A stretch of 64,000 bases of DNA from positions 247,412-311,411 of the forward strand of contig NZ_JADPKR010000002.1 in NCBI RefSeq assembly GCF_023074055.1. Reading direction: 5' to 3'. Positions 1 through 9,068 of this stretch are shown here, piece by piece. Each line of letters begins with the position of its first letter. Within the stretch, counting starts at the first letter, position 1. A program made the position numbers and the translations under genes. Under the pieces are notes generated by a model. It was not told the origin of the DNA. It worked only from the letters and a program-made list of their open reading frames with translations, and searched no databases. The stretch comes from Bradyrhizobium sp. 141. GTDB lineage: Bacteria; Pseudomonadota; Alphaproteobacteria; Rhizobiales; Xanthobacteraceae.

Positions 1-127
1 GACCAACCGCGAGACGCTGGAGCGGCAACTCGACTTCGCCATCAAGACCGCGCCGAAACTCACCATCCAGGGCGGCACCACCGAGGTGCTGCGCGGCATC
101 ATCGCCCGCGGACTTGGGCTCCGCTAA
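1..127 (+). CDS. acyl-CoA dehydrogenase, C-terminal fragment
   Basis: The window opens inside a gene; the reading frame begins at base 2 and ends with TAA at 125-127. The 41 visible residues include TIQGGTTEVLRGIIARGLG, the C-terminal signature of acyl-CoA dehydrogenases in which the Gly-Gly-Thr-Glu segment lies by the FAD of the partner subunit. It ends 15 bases before an enoyl-CoA hydratase-like gene on the same strand, so the two are probably co-transcribed in a fatty-acid or aromatic-acid degradation operon. The rest of the protein lies outside the window. Confidence 0.8.
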   Translation, partial: TNRETLERQLDFAIKTAPKLTIQGGTTEVLRGIIARGLGLR

Positions 128-142
128 ACCTTCGAGGACATC

Positions 143-955
143 ATGAGCACCTATAAAGATATCGGCGTCGAGAAGGTCGGGCACGTCGGCACCATCGAGA
201 TCCGCCGCCCGCCGCTGAACTTCTTCGACATTTCGCTGATCAACCAGATCGCGGATGCGCTCGACGAATTCGATCGCGACATCGAGATCCGCGCCTCCGT
301 TCTCTCGGCACAGGGCAAGGCGTTCTGCGCCGGCGCCAATTTCCAGGATCCGGCGCGGCAGGCGCAGGAGGCACGCGAGGCCGACAAGAAGGGCGACCCC
401 GCCGACAGCCTCGGGGCGATCAACCATCTCTACATCCAGGCCGTGCGCATCTTCCGCGCCAAGAAGCCGATCGTCGCCGCGGTGCAAGGCGCCGCCATCG
501 GCGGCGGATTGGGCCTCGCAGTGTCCGCCGATTTCCGCGTCACCTGCCCCGAGGCGCGCTTCTCCGCGAATTTTACAAAACTCGGCTTTCATCCCGGCTT
601 CGGCCTGACAACGACGCTGCCCGAGCTGATCGGCAAGAACAACGCCGAGCTGATGTTCTACACCAGCCGCCGCGTCACCGGCGAGGAAGCGGTGAAGTGG
701 GGCCTCGCCAACGAGCTGGTGCCGCAGGATCAGGTCAAGGCGGCCGCGATGAAGCTCGCCGGCGAGATCGCCGAATGCTCCCCGCTCGGCCTGCTCTCCA
801 CCCGCGCCACGATGCGCGCCGGCCTCGCCGATCGCGTCATGGCCGCGACCAATCACGAGCTCGCCGAGCAGACAAGGTTGCGGGCGACGGAAGATTTTAG
901 GGAAGGCGTGAAGGCCACGGAAGAGCGGCGCGCGGCGAACTTTAAGGGAAGGTAG
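143..955 (+). CDS. enoyl-CoA hydratase/isomerase family protein
   Basis: A 270-residue crotonase-fold protein, the usual length for the family. FCAGANF (about residues 61-67) and GAAIGGGLGLA (about 117-127) form the CoA-binding and oxyanion-hole segments. The position that carries the first catalytic glutamate in true hydratases (within a PE-x-x-LG motif) here reads FTKLGFHPGFG, so that acid is missing, while a glutamate is kept in the following helix (NAELMF). It may therefore be an isomerase, a CoA-thioester hydrolase or a hydratase with altered chemistry. It lies 15 bases behind an acyl-CoA dehydrogenase gene, consistent with a beta-oxidation-type role. Confidence 0.85.
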   Translation: MSTYKDIGVEKVGHVGTIEIRRPPLNFFDISLINQIADALDEFDRDIEIRASVLSAQGKAFCAGANFQDPARQAQEAREADKKGDPADSLGAINHLYIQAVRIFRAKKPIVAAVQGAAIGGGLGLAVSADFRVTCPEARFSANFTKLGFHPGFGLTTTLPELIGKNNAELMFYTSRRVTGEEAVKWGLANELVPQDQVKAAAMKLAGEIAECSPLGLLSTRATMRAGLADRVMAATNHELAEQTRLRATEDFREGVKATEERRAANFKGR

Positions 956-962
956 CTTCTTC

Positions 963-1092
963 CTTCCTTCTCCCCTTGTGGGAGAGGCGCGAAGCGCCGG
1001 ATGAAACTCTGCTGGACTGTTCGTGAGGATAGAGACCCCTCACCCGTCTCGCCGCTACGCGGCGAGCCACCCTCTCCCACAAGGGGAGATGG
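963..1092. repeat. dispersed palindromic repeat, family A
   Basis: The sequence begins with a CTCCCCTTGTGGGAGAGG-like hairpin and ends with its inverted copy (CCCTCTCCCACAAGGGGAG), enclosing a GCGAAGCGCC segment. Copies of this kind recur at about 30819, 42224, 48703 and 51239. It fills the gap between two convergent genes and could act as a bidirectional terminator. Confidence 0.75.
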
Positions 1093-1093
1093 G

Positions 1094-3208
1094 TTAACCG
1101 CGCCCCACCACCAGCGAATCCACGATCGTCACGCCCTGCCCCTCCGGGTGCACCAGCACCGGATTGAGCTCGATCTCCGCGATCTCATTTGCATGCCGCG
1201 CGGCGAGCATGGAGATATCGGCGATCAACTCTGATAAAGCCGAAACATCCGCCTTCGCCGCTCCGCGAAAACCGTTCAACAGCGGCGCAGCCTTGAGGCC
1301 CGCGAGCATCGCGCCCGCCTCCTCCGCGCTCACCGGCGCCGGGCGATAGACGACGTCGCGGAACAGTTCTGTGGTGATGCCGCCGAGACCCACCATCACC
1401 ATGGGACCGAACGTCTCGTCGGTCATCGTGCCGACGATGATCTCGACACCCCGCGTCGCCATCGGGCCGACGAGCACGCCTTGAATGGTCGCCTCAGGCC
1501 GGTGCTTGCGCGCATTGTCCAGCAGCGCCTCAAATGCCAGAAACACCTCGCCCTTGGTGGTGATGTTGACGCGCACGCCGCCGACTTCGCTCTTGTGAGC
1601 GATCTCGGGCGACTGGATCTTCATCACCAGCGGGAAGCCGACGCGAGCGACCGCCTCGTCGAGCTCGCTCTTGTCCCTCACCAGCACCTCACCCGGCAGC
1701 GCAACGCCGGCGGCGCGGAGCAACAACTTGCTGTCGGCCTCGGACAGGATCGGCGACTTCAGATGCGCAGACAGATCGCGCGCCGGCAGCCGCGCCGCGT
1801 CGGCGGGCGGCGTCAGCTCGAAGCTGGCGAAGTCGACGAGCTGCCGCATCGCGACGCCGACATGGGTAAGGCCCGTGAGCACCACGGCGCCGGATTTGGC
1901 GAGCTCACGGCGCGCAAAGTCGGATGGCACCGTGTAGGAATAGAACACCACCGGCTTGTGCCGCGCCGAGAGCACCGGCGTCAATTCCTCTTCCTTGAAT
2001 GGCTTGCGCACTTCGCTCGAAAGCGACAGCACGACCAGGATCGCATCGACCTCGTCGGAGGCGGTGAGCACGTCGACGCTCTTCTGCAGGCCGCCGGAGG
2101 TGACGCCCTGCGCGGTGACGTCGATCGGGTTGCGCGCCGTGCCATAGGACGGCATCAACTGCTTGATCCCCGCCTGGATCGGTTCGGAAAGCTCCGGTAC
2201 CTGCAAGCCTCGCAGCGCCACGGCATCGGCACCCCAGATGCCGGCACCGCCGGAAACGGTGACGACGGCAACGCGATCGCCCTTCGGCAGCGGATTGCTG
2301 ACAAGCAGCGCGGCGATCGTCAGCGCCTCGTCGAGATCGTTAGAGACAATGAAGCCGTATCTTGCGAACACCGCATCATAGGCCGCCGACCAGCCGGCCA
2401 TGCTCGCGGTATGTGAGGCCGCCGCGCGCCGGCCTGCGCCTGAGCGACCGACTTTTGTCACGATGACCGGCTTCTTCACCTCCGCAGCGCGCCGGGCGGC
2501 GGCCAGAAACTTTTCGACGTCGCGGATGCCTTCGATGAACAGCAGAATCACGTCGGTCGAGGAATCCTGCACCAAATAATCCAGGAACTCGCCGGCGCCA
2601 AGATCGGATTCATTGCCGGTGCTGACGACATAACTGACGGCGAGGCCGAGTGCCCGCGCGCGATGATAATAGGCAAAGCCGATACCGCCGCTCTGCGCGA
2701 CGATGCCGATCCGCCTCGTCGTCGCAACGAGCGGCACCACGCCGGGCTTGACATCGACGGCGGGGCTGAACGTCGCCGCCACGCGCTGCACCTGGCTGAA
2801 GAAGCCTTCGGCGTTCGGACCCGAAATCCGCATGCCGGTACGCCTTGCGAGCGCCGCGATCGCATCCTGCATCGCCGCGCTGTCGCCGCCCTCCTCGGCA
2901 AAACCGGAGGAGATGATGACGGCGTTCTTGACGCCGGCGGCAGCGCATTGCTCGAGCGCGGCCAGCACGGCGCGGGCCGGGATGATGATGACGGCGAGGT
3001 CGATGGGCGCGCCGATGTCGGCGATCGATTTGTAGCAGGCGAGCCCGTCGATATCCGCGTAGTTCGGGTTCACCGGGTAGATCTCGCCCGGATACTCGTT
3101 CTTGCGCAGCATCGACAAGAGCCGGCCCGGGATCTTCTCGTGATCGCGCGAGGCCCCGATCAGCGCGATGCTGGCGGGAGCGAAGAAGCTGTCGAGCGGA
3201 TGCGGCAT
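1094..3208 (-). CDS. ADP-forming acetate--CoA ligase family protein (acyl-CoA synthetase)
   Basis: A 704-residue protein with the fused architecture of ADP-forming acyl-CoA synthetases: an N-terminal CoA-binding Rossmann domain (IALIGASRDHEKIPG near residue 14), two succinyl-CoA-ligase-like domains (the SGGIGFAYYHRA and SHTASMAG segments around residues 174 and 266, the latter with the expected phospho-histidine), and a C-terminal ATP-grasp domain (FPLVMKIQSPEIAHKSEVGG at about 530). The family makes acyl-CoA from a carboxylic acid, ATP and CoA in the cytoplasm. It is the last of a minus-strand series (binding protein, hydratase, VOC protein, this synthetase), suggesting activation of an imported carboxylate. 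The substrate cannot be read from the sequence. Confidence 0.88.
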   Translation of the reverse strand: MPHPLDSFFAPASIALIGASRDHEKIPGRLLSMLRKNEYPGEIYPVNPNYADIDGLACYKSIADIGAPIDLAVIIIPARAVLAALEQCAAAGVKNAVIISSGFAEEGGDSAAMQDAIAALARRTGMRISGPNAEGFFSQVQRVAATFSPAVDVKPGVVPLVATTRRIGIVAQSGGIGFAYYHRARALGLAVSYVVSTGNESDLGAGEFLDYLVQDSSTDVILLFIEGIRDVEKFLAAARRAAEVKKPVIVTKVGRSGAGRRAAASHTASMAGWSAAYDAVFARYGFIVSNDLDEALTIAALLVSNPLPKGDRVAVVTVSGGAGIWGADAVALRGLQVPELSEPIQAGIKQLMPSYGTARNPIDVTAQGVTSGGLQKSVDVLTASDEVDAILVVLSLSSEVRKPFKEEELTPVLSARHKPVVFYSYTVPSDFARRELAKSGAVVLTGLTHVGVAMRQLVDFASFELTPPADAARLPARDLSAHLKSPILSEADSKLLLRAAGVALPGEVLVRDKSELDEAVARVGFPLVMKIQSPEIAHKSEVGGVRVNITTKGEVFLAFEALLDNARKHRPEATIQGVLVGPMATRGVEIIVGTMTDETFGPMVMVGLGGITTELFRDVVYRPAPVSAEEAGAMLAGLKAAPLLNGFRGAAKADVSALSELIADISMLAARHANEIAEIELNPVLVHPEGQGVTIVDSLVVGRG

Positions 3209-3252
3209 GTTGTGATCCTTCTTATTGTTGGCCGCGCCGCAGCCTCTATCCC

Positions 3253-3380
3253 CGTCATCCTGAGGCGCCGGAGCGTAGCGGAGGCCTCGAAGGATGCACG
3301 GCCACCAGCCGATCCGCTCATCCTTCGAGGCTCCCGATGAGGCGCTTCGCGCCCCATCACTCGCGCCTCAGGATGACGGA
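3253..3380. repeat. dispersed palindromic repeat, family B
   Basis: A CGTCATCCTGAGGCGC end and its inverted copy GCGCCTCAGGATGACG flank internal GCCTCGAAGGATG / CATCCTTCGAGGC arms, giving a long imperfect hairpin. Related copies lie at 29011, 29551 and 63785. This copy occupies the whole gap between the synthetase and the VOC gene. Confidence 0.8.
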
Positions 3381-3403
3381 TTGAGAGCTACGAAGGCAAG
3401 ACC

Positions 3404-4159
3404 TCAGGCAGCAAGCCGGAACGTTACCCCGCCCAGCAGGAACTCATTCCCCGCCACCGCATGCCCTTTCGCCCGCGCCGCGTGCAGCACCTGCGCGACA
3501 TCAGTCACCCGAAACTCCAGCGCACTCATGATCTCGCTGGCGCCCTTCACGAAGCGGAAGGTCGCATTGGGCAGTTTTAGCTCGGCGCCGCTCGGCGCAA
3601 CGCCGATGATCTTGCCCCAATGCTCCGCCAGCCCCTGCGGATCCGGGCTCTGCATCTCCACGCCAGCGAGCGCCTGCGTCACATCCTTGCGGATGAATGT
3701 TTGCCAGTCCGGTCCGGCCGGCGGGTACGCTCCCAAAATATCGTCGCTGCCTTCGGTATGGTTGAACTCAATGAAGGCGGCGCGGCAGTCGCGGGGGTGG
3801 AGCTGAACGCCGTGATAGGGCGCGTGGTCGATGACGTTGGCGGTGCGGACGCCGAGCGCATTGGCGGTGCGCCCACGCTCGTCGGGATCGTTACAGCAGA
3901 AGATCGCCATATAGCCGCCGCGGCCGCCGGTCTTCTCGATGAAGCGGCCGGCCGTGGTGCCGCCCTTGAAGGGTGCAACCACCTCCAGCAAGATCGTGTC
4001 GACCGGGAGCAGCGCATTCTCCAGGCCGTACTTCGCGACATTGCCGTCGCGGTAGCACACAGCAAGCCCCATGATCTCCGCGATGTCGGAGACGACAGGC
4101 GCGAGCTGCGGCGCGACCAGGCAGATCTGTCGCAGCCGCATATAGGACGCCATGGTCAT
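3404..4159 (-). CDS. VOC (glyoxalase-like) family protein
   Basis: A 251-residue protein that begins MRLRQICLVAP a few residues in, the opening strand of a vicinal-oxygen-chelate module. Two such halves are visible: residues about 5-125, ending in a HGVQLHPRDC segment, and about 125-245, containing SGAELKLPNATFRFV. It resembles the single-chain 'glyoxalase-like domain' proteins often found among acyl-CoA catabolic genes. Its ATG overlaps the stop of the upstream hydratase gene (ATGA at 4156-4159), so the two are translationally coupled. The reaction is unknown; metal-ligand residues could not be assigned with confidence. Confidence 0.75.
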   Translation of the reverse strand: MTMASYMRLRQICLVAPQLAPVVSDIAEIMGLAVCYRDGNVAKYGLENALLPVDTILLEVVAPFKGGTTAGRFIEKTGGRGGYMAIFCCNDPDERGRTANALGVRTANVIDHAPYHGVQLHPRDCRAAFIEFNHTEGSDDILGAYPPAGPDWQTFIRKDVTQALAGVEMQSPDPQGLAEHWGKIIGVAPSGAELKLPNATFRFVKGASEIMSALEFRVTDVAQVLHAARAKGHAVAGNEFLLGGVTFRLAA

Positions 4160-4944
4160 GCCCCCCTGAAGGTCGGCTTGCGCTTCTCCACGAAGGCCTT
4201 GGCGGCCTCCTTGTGGTCTTCGGTATCACCGCAGCGGGTGTGATGGATCGCCTCGCCGTCGAAGCAGTCCTCTAGCGCCAGATGCTCGGCATTGTTGATG
4301 TTGCGCTTGATGAAGCCGAGCGCGATCGAGGGCCCCTGCGCCAGCGACAGCGCAAGCTCGTGGGCGGCGGCGTCGATCTCGGCGTCGGGAACGACCTTGG
4401 TCACCATACCGATCGCATGCGCTTCCCTGGCGGTGAGCACCGGCGACATCAGATAGAGCTCGCGTGCCCGCGCGCTGCCGAGCAACTGCGTGAGGAAATA
4501 GGTGCCGCCGTAATCGCCGGAGAAGCCGACTTTCGCGAAGGCGGTGGTGATCTTGCAGGATTCGGAGGCGATGCGCAGATCACAAGACAACGCCATCGAC
4601 AGGCCCGCGCCGGCCGCAGCACCGTCAAGCTGCGCCACCACGGGTTTCGGCATCTGGTGCAGGATGCGCGAGACCTCCATGCCACGGCGCAAATTCGCAA
4701 GCTTTTGCTCGAACGGCAGCGGCGCACGGCCTGCGGCCATCGACTTGACGTCGCCGCCGACGCAGAAGCTGCCGCCGGCGCCCTTGAACAGCACCGCGCG
4801 CACCTCGGGATCGTCAGCCGCGCGGCGCGCCGCCTCGACCAATCCTGCGACCATCTCGGGGTTGAGCGCATTCTTCCGCTCGGGACGGTTCATCGTGATG
4901 GTGAGCAGCCCGCCTTCGAGCTTTTGCAGGACCATGTCGTTCAT
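4156..4944 (-). CDS. enoyl-CoA hydratase/isomerase family protein (PaaG-like)
   Basis: A 262-residue crotonase-fold protein. GSFCVGGDVKSM (about 59-70) and LDGAAAGAGLSMALSCDL (about 105-122) form the CoA and oxyanion-hole loops. In the region of the first hydratase glutamate it reads AFAKVGFSGDYGGTYFL, resembling PaaG-type isomerases, in which an aspartate next to the double glycine replaces that glutamate; this is inference from the motif. It is followed with a 4-base overlap by the VOC gene and lies downstream of an orphan substrate-binding protein gene on the same strand. Confidence 0.85.
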   Translation of the reverse strand: MNDMVLQKLEGGLLTITMNRPERKNALNPEMVAGLVEAARRAADDPEVRAVLFKGAGGSFCVGGDVKSMAAGRAPLPFEQKLANLRRGMEVSRILHQMPKPVVAQLDGAAAGAGLSMALSCDLRIASESCKITTAFAKVGFSGDYGGTYFLTQLLGSARARELYLMSPVLTAREAHAIGMVTKVVPDAEIDAAAHELALSLAQGPSIALGFIKRNINNAEHLALEDCFDGEAIHHTRCGDTEDHKEAAKAFVEKRKPTFRGA

Positions 4945-4985
4945 GGGGCGTCTCCTTGTTGTTGCTTGACCGGGCTATCGCCACA

Positions 4986-5075
4986 CCGTCATTGCGAGGA
5001 GCTCTTGCGACGAAGCAATCCAGGCTCTCGCTGCGGAAACTTCTCTGGATTGCTTCGCTTCGCTCGCAATGGCGA
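4986..5075. repeat. dispersed palindromic repeat, family C
   Basis: CGTCATTGCGAGGAGC followed by GAAGCAATCCAG and the inverted arms CTGGATTGCTTCGC and CTCGCAATGGCG. A second copy with the same arms is at 6459-6577. It lies between the hydratase and the binding-protein gene. Confidence 0.8.
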
Positions 5076-5077
5076 TC

Positions 5078-6283
5078 CTACTTCTTCACGAGCGGGCAGC
5101 GCGACTGCTCCAGTGACTGGAACGCCTCGCTGCCGGGCACGGTGGCGAGCAGCTTGTAATCGTCCCAGCGGCCCTTCGATTCCGACGGCTTCTTCACCTC
5201 GAACAGATACATGTCGTGGATCATGCGGCCGTCCTCGCGGATCTTGCCACCCTTGGCGAAGAAATCGTTGATCGGCGTTTCCTTCATCACCTTCATCACG
5301 GTGGCTGCGTCGGTCGTCCCGGCCGCTTTCACGGCCTTCAGGTAATGCGTCACGGAGGAATAGACGCCGGCCTGCGCCGAGGTCGGCGGCCGCTTCACAC
5401 GCTCCCGGAAGCGCTTGGAGAAGGCGCGCGTCTCGTCGTTCATGTCCCAGTAGAACGCTTCGGCCAGCAGCAGGCCCTGCGCGGTCTCGAGCCCGATCGA
5501 GTCGATGTCGGTGACGAAGGCGAGCAGCGGCGAAACCTTCTGGCCGCCCTTGGTGATGCCGAACTCGGCGGCCTGCTTGATGGCGTTGACGGTGTCGCCG
5601 CCGGCGTTGGCCAGGCCAATCACCTTGGCCTTGGAAGCCTGCGCCTGCAGCAGGAATGAGGAAAAGTCCGACGTGTTGAGCGGATGACGCACGCTGCCGA
5701 GCACCTTGCCGCCGGTCTTGGTCACGACGGCGCTGGTGTCCTTCTCCAGATCCTGGCCGAAGGCATAATCGGCGGTGAGGAAGTACCAGGTGTCGAGGCC
5801 CGACTTCACGGCGGCAAGGCCGGTCACGTTGGCCTGGCCGAACGTGTCGAACACATAGTGCACGGTATAGGGGCCGCAGGCCTCGTTGGTGAGACGGATC
5901 GAACCCGGGCCGTTGAAGATGACGATCTTGTTGCGCGCTTTGGCGATCTCGCCGGCGGCAAGCGCAGTCGCGGAGGCCGCGACATCGTAGATCATCTCAA
6001 CGCCCTGGTTGTCGAGCATGTCGCGGGCGATGTTGGCGGAGAGATCGGCCTTGTTTTGATGGTCGGCCGCGAGCACCTGGATCTTGCGTCCGAGCACCTC
6101 GCCGCCAAAATCCTCGACAGCCATCTTGGCCGCGGTCTCGCTGCCGGGGCCGGTGATGTCGGCATAGAGGCTCGACATGTCCAAGATGCCGCCGATCTTC
6201 AGCGGGGGCTTGTCCTCGGCCTGCACGGCGCTCGCGCTGAGAGCAAACGCGGCGGCAAAAATGCCCGACAAAACATGCTTCAT
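5078..6283 (-). CDS. ABC transporter substrate-binding protein, branched-chain amino acid type
   Basis: A 401-residue protein with a signal peptide (MKHVLSGIFAAAFALSASAVQAED, cleavage after about residue 22) followed by LKIGGILDMSSLYADITGPG, the start of a type 1 periplasmic binding fold (Peripla_BP_6/LivK family). The family captures small ligands in the periplasm for an ABC importer. No permease or ATPase gene is adjacent, so it is an orphan that must borrow a distant transporter or act otherwise. It heads the minus-strand series of acyl-CoA genes, which suggests an organic acid or aromatic carboxylate ligand rather than an amino acid; that is inference. Confidence 0.87.
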   Translation of the reverse strand: MKHVLSGIFAAAFALSASAVQAEDKPPLKIGGILDMSSLYADITGPGSETAAKMAVEDFGGEVLGRKIQVLAADHQNKADLSANIARDMLDNQGVEMIYDVAASATALAAGEIAKARNKIVIFNGPGSIRLTNEACGPYTVHYVFDTFGQANVTGLAAVKSGLDTWYFLTADYAFGQDLEKDTSAVVTKTGGKVLGSVRHPLNTSDFSSFLLQAQASKAKVIGLANAGGDTVNAIKQAAEFGITKGGQKVSPLLAFVTDIDSIGLETAQGLLLAEAFYWDMNDETRAFSKRFRERVKRPPTSAQAGVYSSVTHYLKAVKAAGTTDAATVMKVMKETPINDFFAKGGKIREDGRMIHDMYLFEVKKPSESKGRWDDYKLLATVPGSEAFQSLEQSRCPLVKK

Positions 6284-6458
6284 GGAAAACGATCTCCCTT
6301 ATCGCGCCGTACTCTGATGGCGGCTTGGTTATTGCTGTTGCCGCAATCATGCCGCATGCGCAAGAGCGCAGCAAGCGCGAGGTAGGTCGCGAGCGCGCGA
6401 TTGCCATTCATGTTTTCCGCAAAGCGGAATGGAGCGGAGAATGGAAGGTGTTTCCACG

Positions 6459-6577
6459 TCATTGCGAGCACAGCGACTTGTCCGCCGAAGCTTTTAGCGA
6501 AGGCGGAAGCAATCCAGAATCCTTTCCACGGACGCAGTCTGGATTGCTTCACCGCTTCGCTCCTCGCAATGACGGAG
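6459..6577. repeat. dispersed palindromic repeat, family C
   Basis: CGTCATTGCGAGCACAGCGAC at the left and CTCGCAATGACGG at the right, with internal GCAATCCAGAATCC / TCTGGATTGCTTC arms. It is the second copy of the element at 4986. An open frame runs through it into the nuclease-like gene downstream, which makes that gene look falsely long. Confidence 0.8.
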
Positions 6578-6649
6578 TGTGTGGAAGCCTCTTCGCGACC
6601 CGCCACGCTTGAGTTATGGTTCACGCGTAACGCAACCTGTCCGGGTCAC

Positions 6650-7420
6650 GTGGCGCAACGGCTTCACCTCATCGTCGCAATCCTTCTCGTCGCGAGCCAC
6701 GCCGCCCTCGCGAGCCCGTGCCAGTTCGAGTCCCAAGGCGAGGGCCGCGTCGCGGCCATCGTCGATGCGCGCAGCGTCCGCCTCGATGACGGCCACGAAA
6801 TCCGTCTCGCCGGAATCGAACCGACGACGACCACGAAGCAGGCGCTGACATCGCTGCTCGCCGGCCGCGATGTGACGCTCCGCGGCACCGACGACACGCC
6901 CGACCGCTACGGCCGTCAGGGCGCGCTGGTCTTCATCGGCGAAAGCGACACCTCGGTGCAGGCCGTGCTACTCTCCCAGGGCGACGCCATGGTCTCCGCC
7001 GAGATCACGGACAAGGACTGCGCGGCCGCCCTGATGGCGTCGGAGACCGCAGCACGGCGCCAAAAAAAGGGCAGCTGGGCTGACCCGTCGGCCATAAAAA
7101 ACGCGGAAAGTCCGGACGATATTTTGGCGGGGATCGGGCGCTTTGTGGTCGTCGAGGGCAAAGTCCTGTCAGTCCGGCAAGCTGGGGCAATGACCTACCT
7201 CAACTTCGGACGAAACTGGACACGTGGCTTTACCGCGACTATTTCAAAGCGCACGCTACCGGCGTTCGAAAGCGCTGGCATCACCCTCAAGTCCTTGGAA
7301 AGTAAACGTATTCGTGTCCGGGGCTGGGTCGAGGGGAATACTGGGCCGCGGATCGATGTGCGGCTCATAGGGCAGGTCGAGTTGCTGGGCGCAAGCGAGC
7401 CGACAGGGGAAAGGCCCTAA
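6650..7420 (+). CDS. thermonuclease-like (SNase-fold) secreted protein
   Basis: A 256-residue protein from a GTG start at 6650, chosen because it gives a clean signal peptide (QRLHLIVAILLVASHAALAS) while the frame upstream runs through a dispersed repeat. After cleavage near residue 23 the chain has an OB-fold SNase-like segment: GRVAAIVDARSVRLDDGHEIRLAGIEP (about 30-60), then DRYGRQGALV, the motif around the second catalytic arginine of staphylococcal nuclease homologues. The first arginine is present in IRLAG; the catalytic glutamate is not obvious, so activity is uncertain. A further small domain fills residues about 160-255. It lies upstream of the M48 peptidase gene with a 27-base gap. 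Confidence 0.72.
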   Translation: MAQRLHLIVAILLVASHAALASPCQFESQGEGRVAAIVDARSVRLDDGHEIRLAGIEPTTTTKQALTSLLAGRDVTLRGTDDTPDRYGRQGALVFIGESDTSVQAVLLSQGDAMVSAEITDKDCAAALMASETAARRQKKGSWADPSAIKNAESPDDILAGIGRFVVVEGKVLSVRQAGAMTYLNFGRNWTRGFTATISKRTLPAFESAGITLKSLESKRIRVRGWVEGNTGPRIDVRLIGQVELLGASEPTGERP

Positions 7421-7447
7421 CGAAGGGCCAGGCACGGGTTAAGCGAC

Positions 7448-8947
7448 GTGAATGGGGTGCTAGAACGGCACGTACGGAACGAACGCCGCCGCCTGCGGGC
7501 GGCGCCGGCCGCGCTATGCCTTGTGCTGGGTGCGACGCTTGCGGGCTGCGGCGATATGGGCCGGTTCCAGACCGCGGCTACCCCAGCGACGGTCGCGATG
7601 CCGAAGCCGAAGCCGGCCGTCGCCCAGACCCCCGCCACCGAGAAGGAGCACGAGCGCATCCTGGCGAGCTATGGCGGCACTTACGACGATCCCAGGCTCG
7701 AATCACTCGTCAGCAAGACCGTCGACCGGCTCGTCGCGGCCTCCGATCGCCCCGACCAGGGCTACAAGGTCACCATCCTCAATTCCGGCGCGGTGAACGC
7801 CTTCGCGCTGCCGAACGGCCAGCTCTATGTCACGCGCGGACTTCTTGCGCTCGCGAGCGATACGTCGGAATTGTCCTCCGTGCTCAGCCACGAGATGGCG
7901 CATGTGCTGTCCAAGCACGCCGCGATGCGCGAGGACCAGGCCCGCCAGGCCGCGATCGTCACCCGCGTCGTCACCGACATGAGCAACGATCCCGATCTCA
8001 CCGCGCTCGCACTGGCCAAGACCAAGCTCACCATGGCGAGCTTTTCGCGCAAACAGGAGTTCGAGGCCGACGGCATCGGCGTCGGCATCTCCGCCAAGGC
8101 GCATTTCGACCCTTACGGTGCGGCACGGTTCCTGTCGGCGATGGAGCGCAATGCCGAGCTGAAGGCAGGCAAGAGCTCGCTCGATCCGCGCGCGCAGGAT
8201 TTCACCTCGTCGCACCCGGCGACCCCGGAGCGCGTGCAGAACGCGCAGACCATTGCGCGGCAATATACTGCACCGGAGGGCGCCGAGCGCGACCGCGAGA
8301 CCTATCTTGCTGCGATCGACAACCTCGTCTACGGCGAAGACCCCAGCGAAGGTTTCGTGCGCGGCCGCAGGTTCCTGCATCCGAAGCTCGGCTTCACCTT
8401 CCAGGCGCCGGACAATTTCACGCTCGACAACACCGCCCAGGCCGTGATCGGCGTGCGCGAGGGCGGAGCACAGGCGATGCGTTTTGACGTGGTGCGCGTG
8501 CCGGCCGAGCAGTCGCTCGGCGACTACCTCAATTCCGGCTGGATGGAGGGCGTCGAGAAGGCGTCGACCGAGGACATCACCATCAACGGCTTCCCGGCCG
8601 CGTCCGCCACCGCCAAGGGCGAACAGTGGCAGTTCAAGGTCTATGCGCTGCGTTTTGGCAGCGACGTCTATCGCTTCATCTTCGCGACACGGCAGAAGTC
8701 GACCGAGAGCGAGCGCAACGCGCGCGAGACCGTCAATTCATTCCGCCGCCTGACGCTCGACGAGATCCAGGCCGCCCGTCCGCTGCGCATCAAGGTCATC
8801 ACCGTGCAGCCCGGCGACACCGTGGAATCGCTGTCCCACCGCATGGCCGGCGTCGATCATCCCGCAGAGCGCTTTCGCGTGCTGAACGGGCTCGATCGCA
8901 ACGCGCAGGTGAAGGTGCGTGACCGCGTGAAGATCGTGGCGGATTGA
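7448..8947 (+). CDS. M48 family metalloprotease lipoprotein with LysM-like C-terminus
   Basis: A 499-residue protein from a GTG start. A lipobox (GATLAGC, Cys34) predicts a lipid anchor. The M48 zinc site HEMAH lies near residue 151 and the third ligand is in EFEADGIGV (about 205). This matches the BepA/YcaL group of periplasmic peptidases that control outer-membrane protein quality. After a middle region of about 170 residues the C-terminus carries ITVQPGDTVESLSHRM and a following LNGL segment, a LysM-like module (about 440-499) that could bind peptidoglycan. The combination suggests envelope proteostasis at the cell wall. Confidence 0.88.
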   Translation: MNGVLERHVRNERRRLRAAPAALCLVLGATLAGCGDMGRFQTAATPATVAMPKPKPAVAQTPATEKEHERILASYGGTYDDPRLESLVSKTVDRLVAASDRPDQGYKVTILNSGAVNAFALPNGQLYVTRGLLALASDTSELSSVLSHEMAHVLSKHAAMREDQARQAAIVTRVVTDMSNDPDLTALALAKTKLTMASFSRKQEFEADGIGVGISAKAHFDPYGAARFLSAMERNAELKAGKSSLDPRAQDFTSSHPATPERVQNAQTIARQYTAPEGAERDRETYLAAIDNLVYGEDPSEGFVRGRRFLHPKLGFTFQAPDNFTLDNTAQAVIGVREGGAQAMRFDVVRVPAEQSLGDYLNSGWMEGVEKASTEDITINGFPAASATAKGEQWQFKVYALRFGSDVYRFIFATRQKSTESERNARETVNSFRRLTLDEIQAARPLRIKVITVQPGDTVESLSHRMAGVDHPAERFRVLNGLDRNAQVKVRDRVKIVAD

Positions 8948-8963
8948 CACACGCCAGACTGCC

Positions 8964-9056
8964 GTAGGGTGGGCAAAGCGTAGCGTGCCCACCATTCCCA
9001 ATCGCAACCGTTGAAGATGGTGGGCACGGCGCTGACGCGCCTTTGCCCACCCTACA
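8964..9056. repeat. dispersed palindromic repeat, family D
   Basis: GTAGGGTGGGCAAAGCG at the left and CGCCTTTGCCCACCCTAC at the right, with inner GTGCCCACC / GGTGGGCAC arms: a nested inverted repeat. Further copies are at 51277 and 61757. It sits between two convergent genes. Confidence 0.85.
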
Positions 9057-9068
9057 AGTCCGCGCTGA

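Noticed and set aside
6401..6649. N-terminal extension of the nuclease-like gene
   Set aside because: It translates through a dispersed repeat (family C); the signal peptide begins only at the GTG at 6650.
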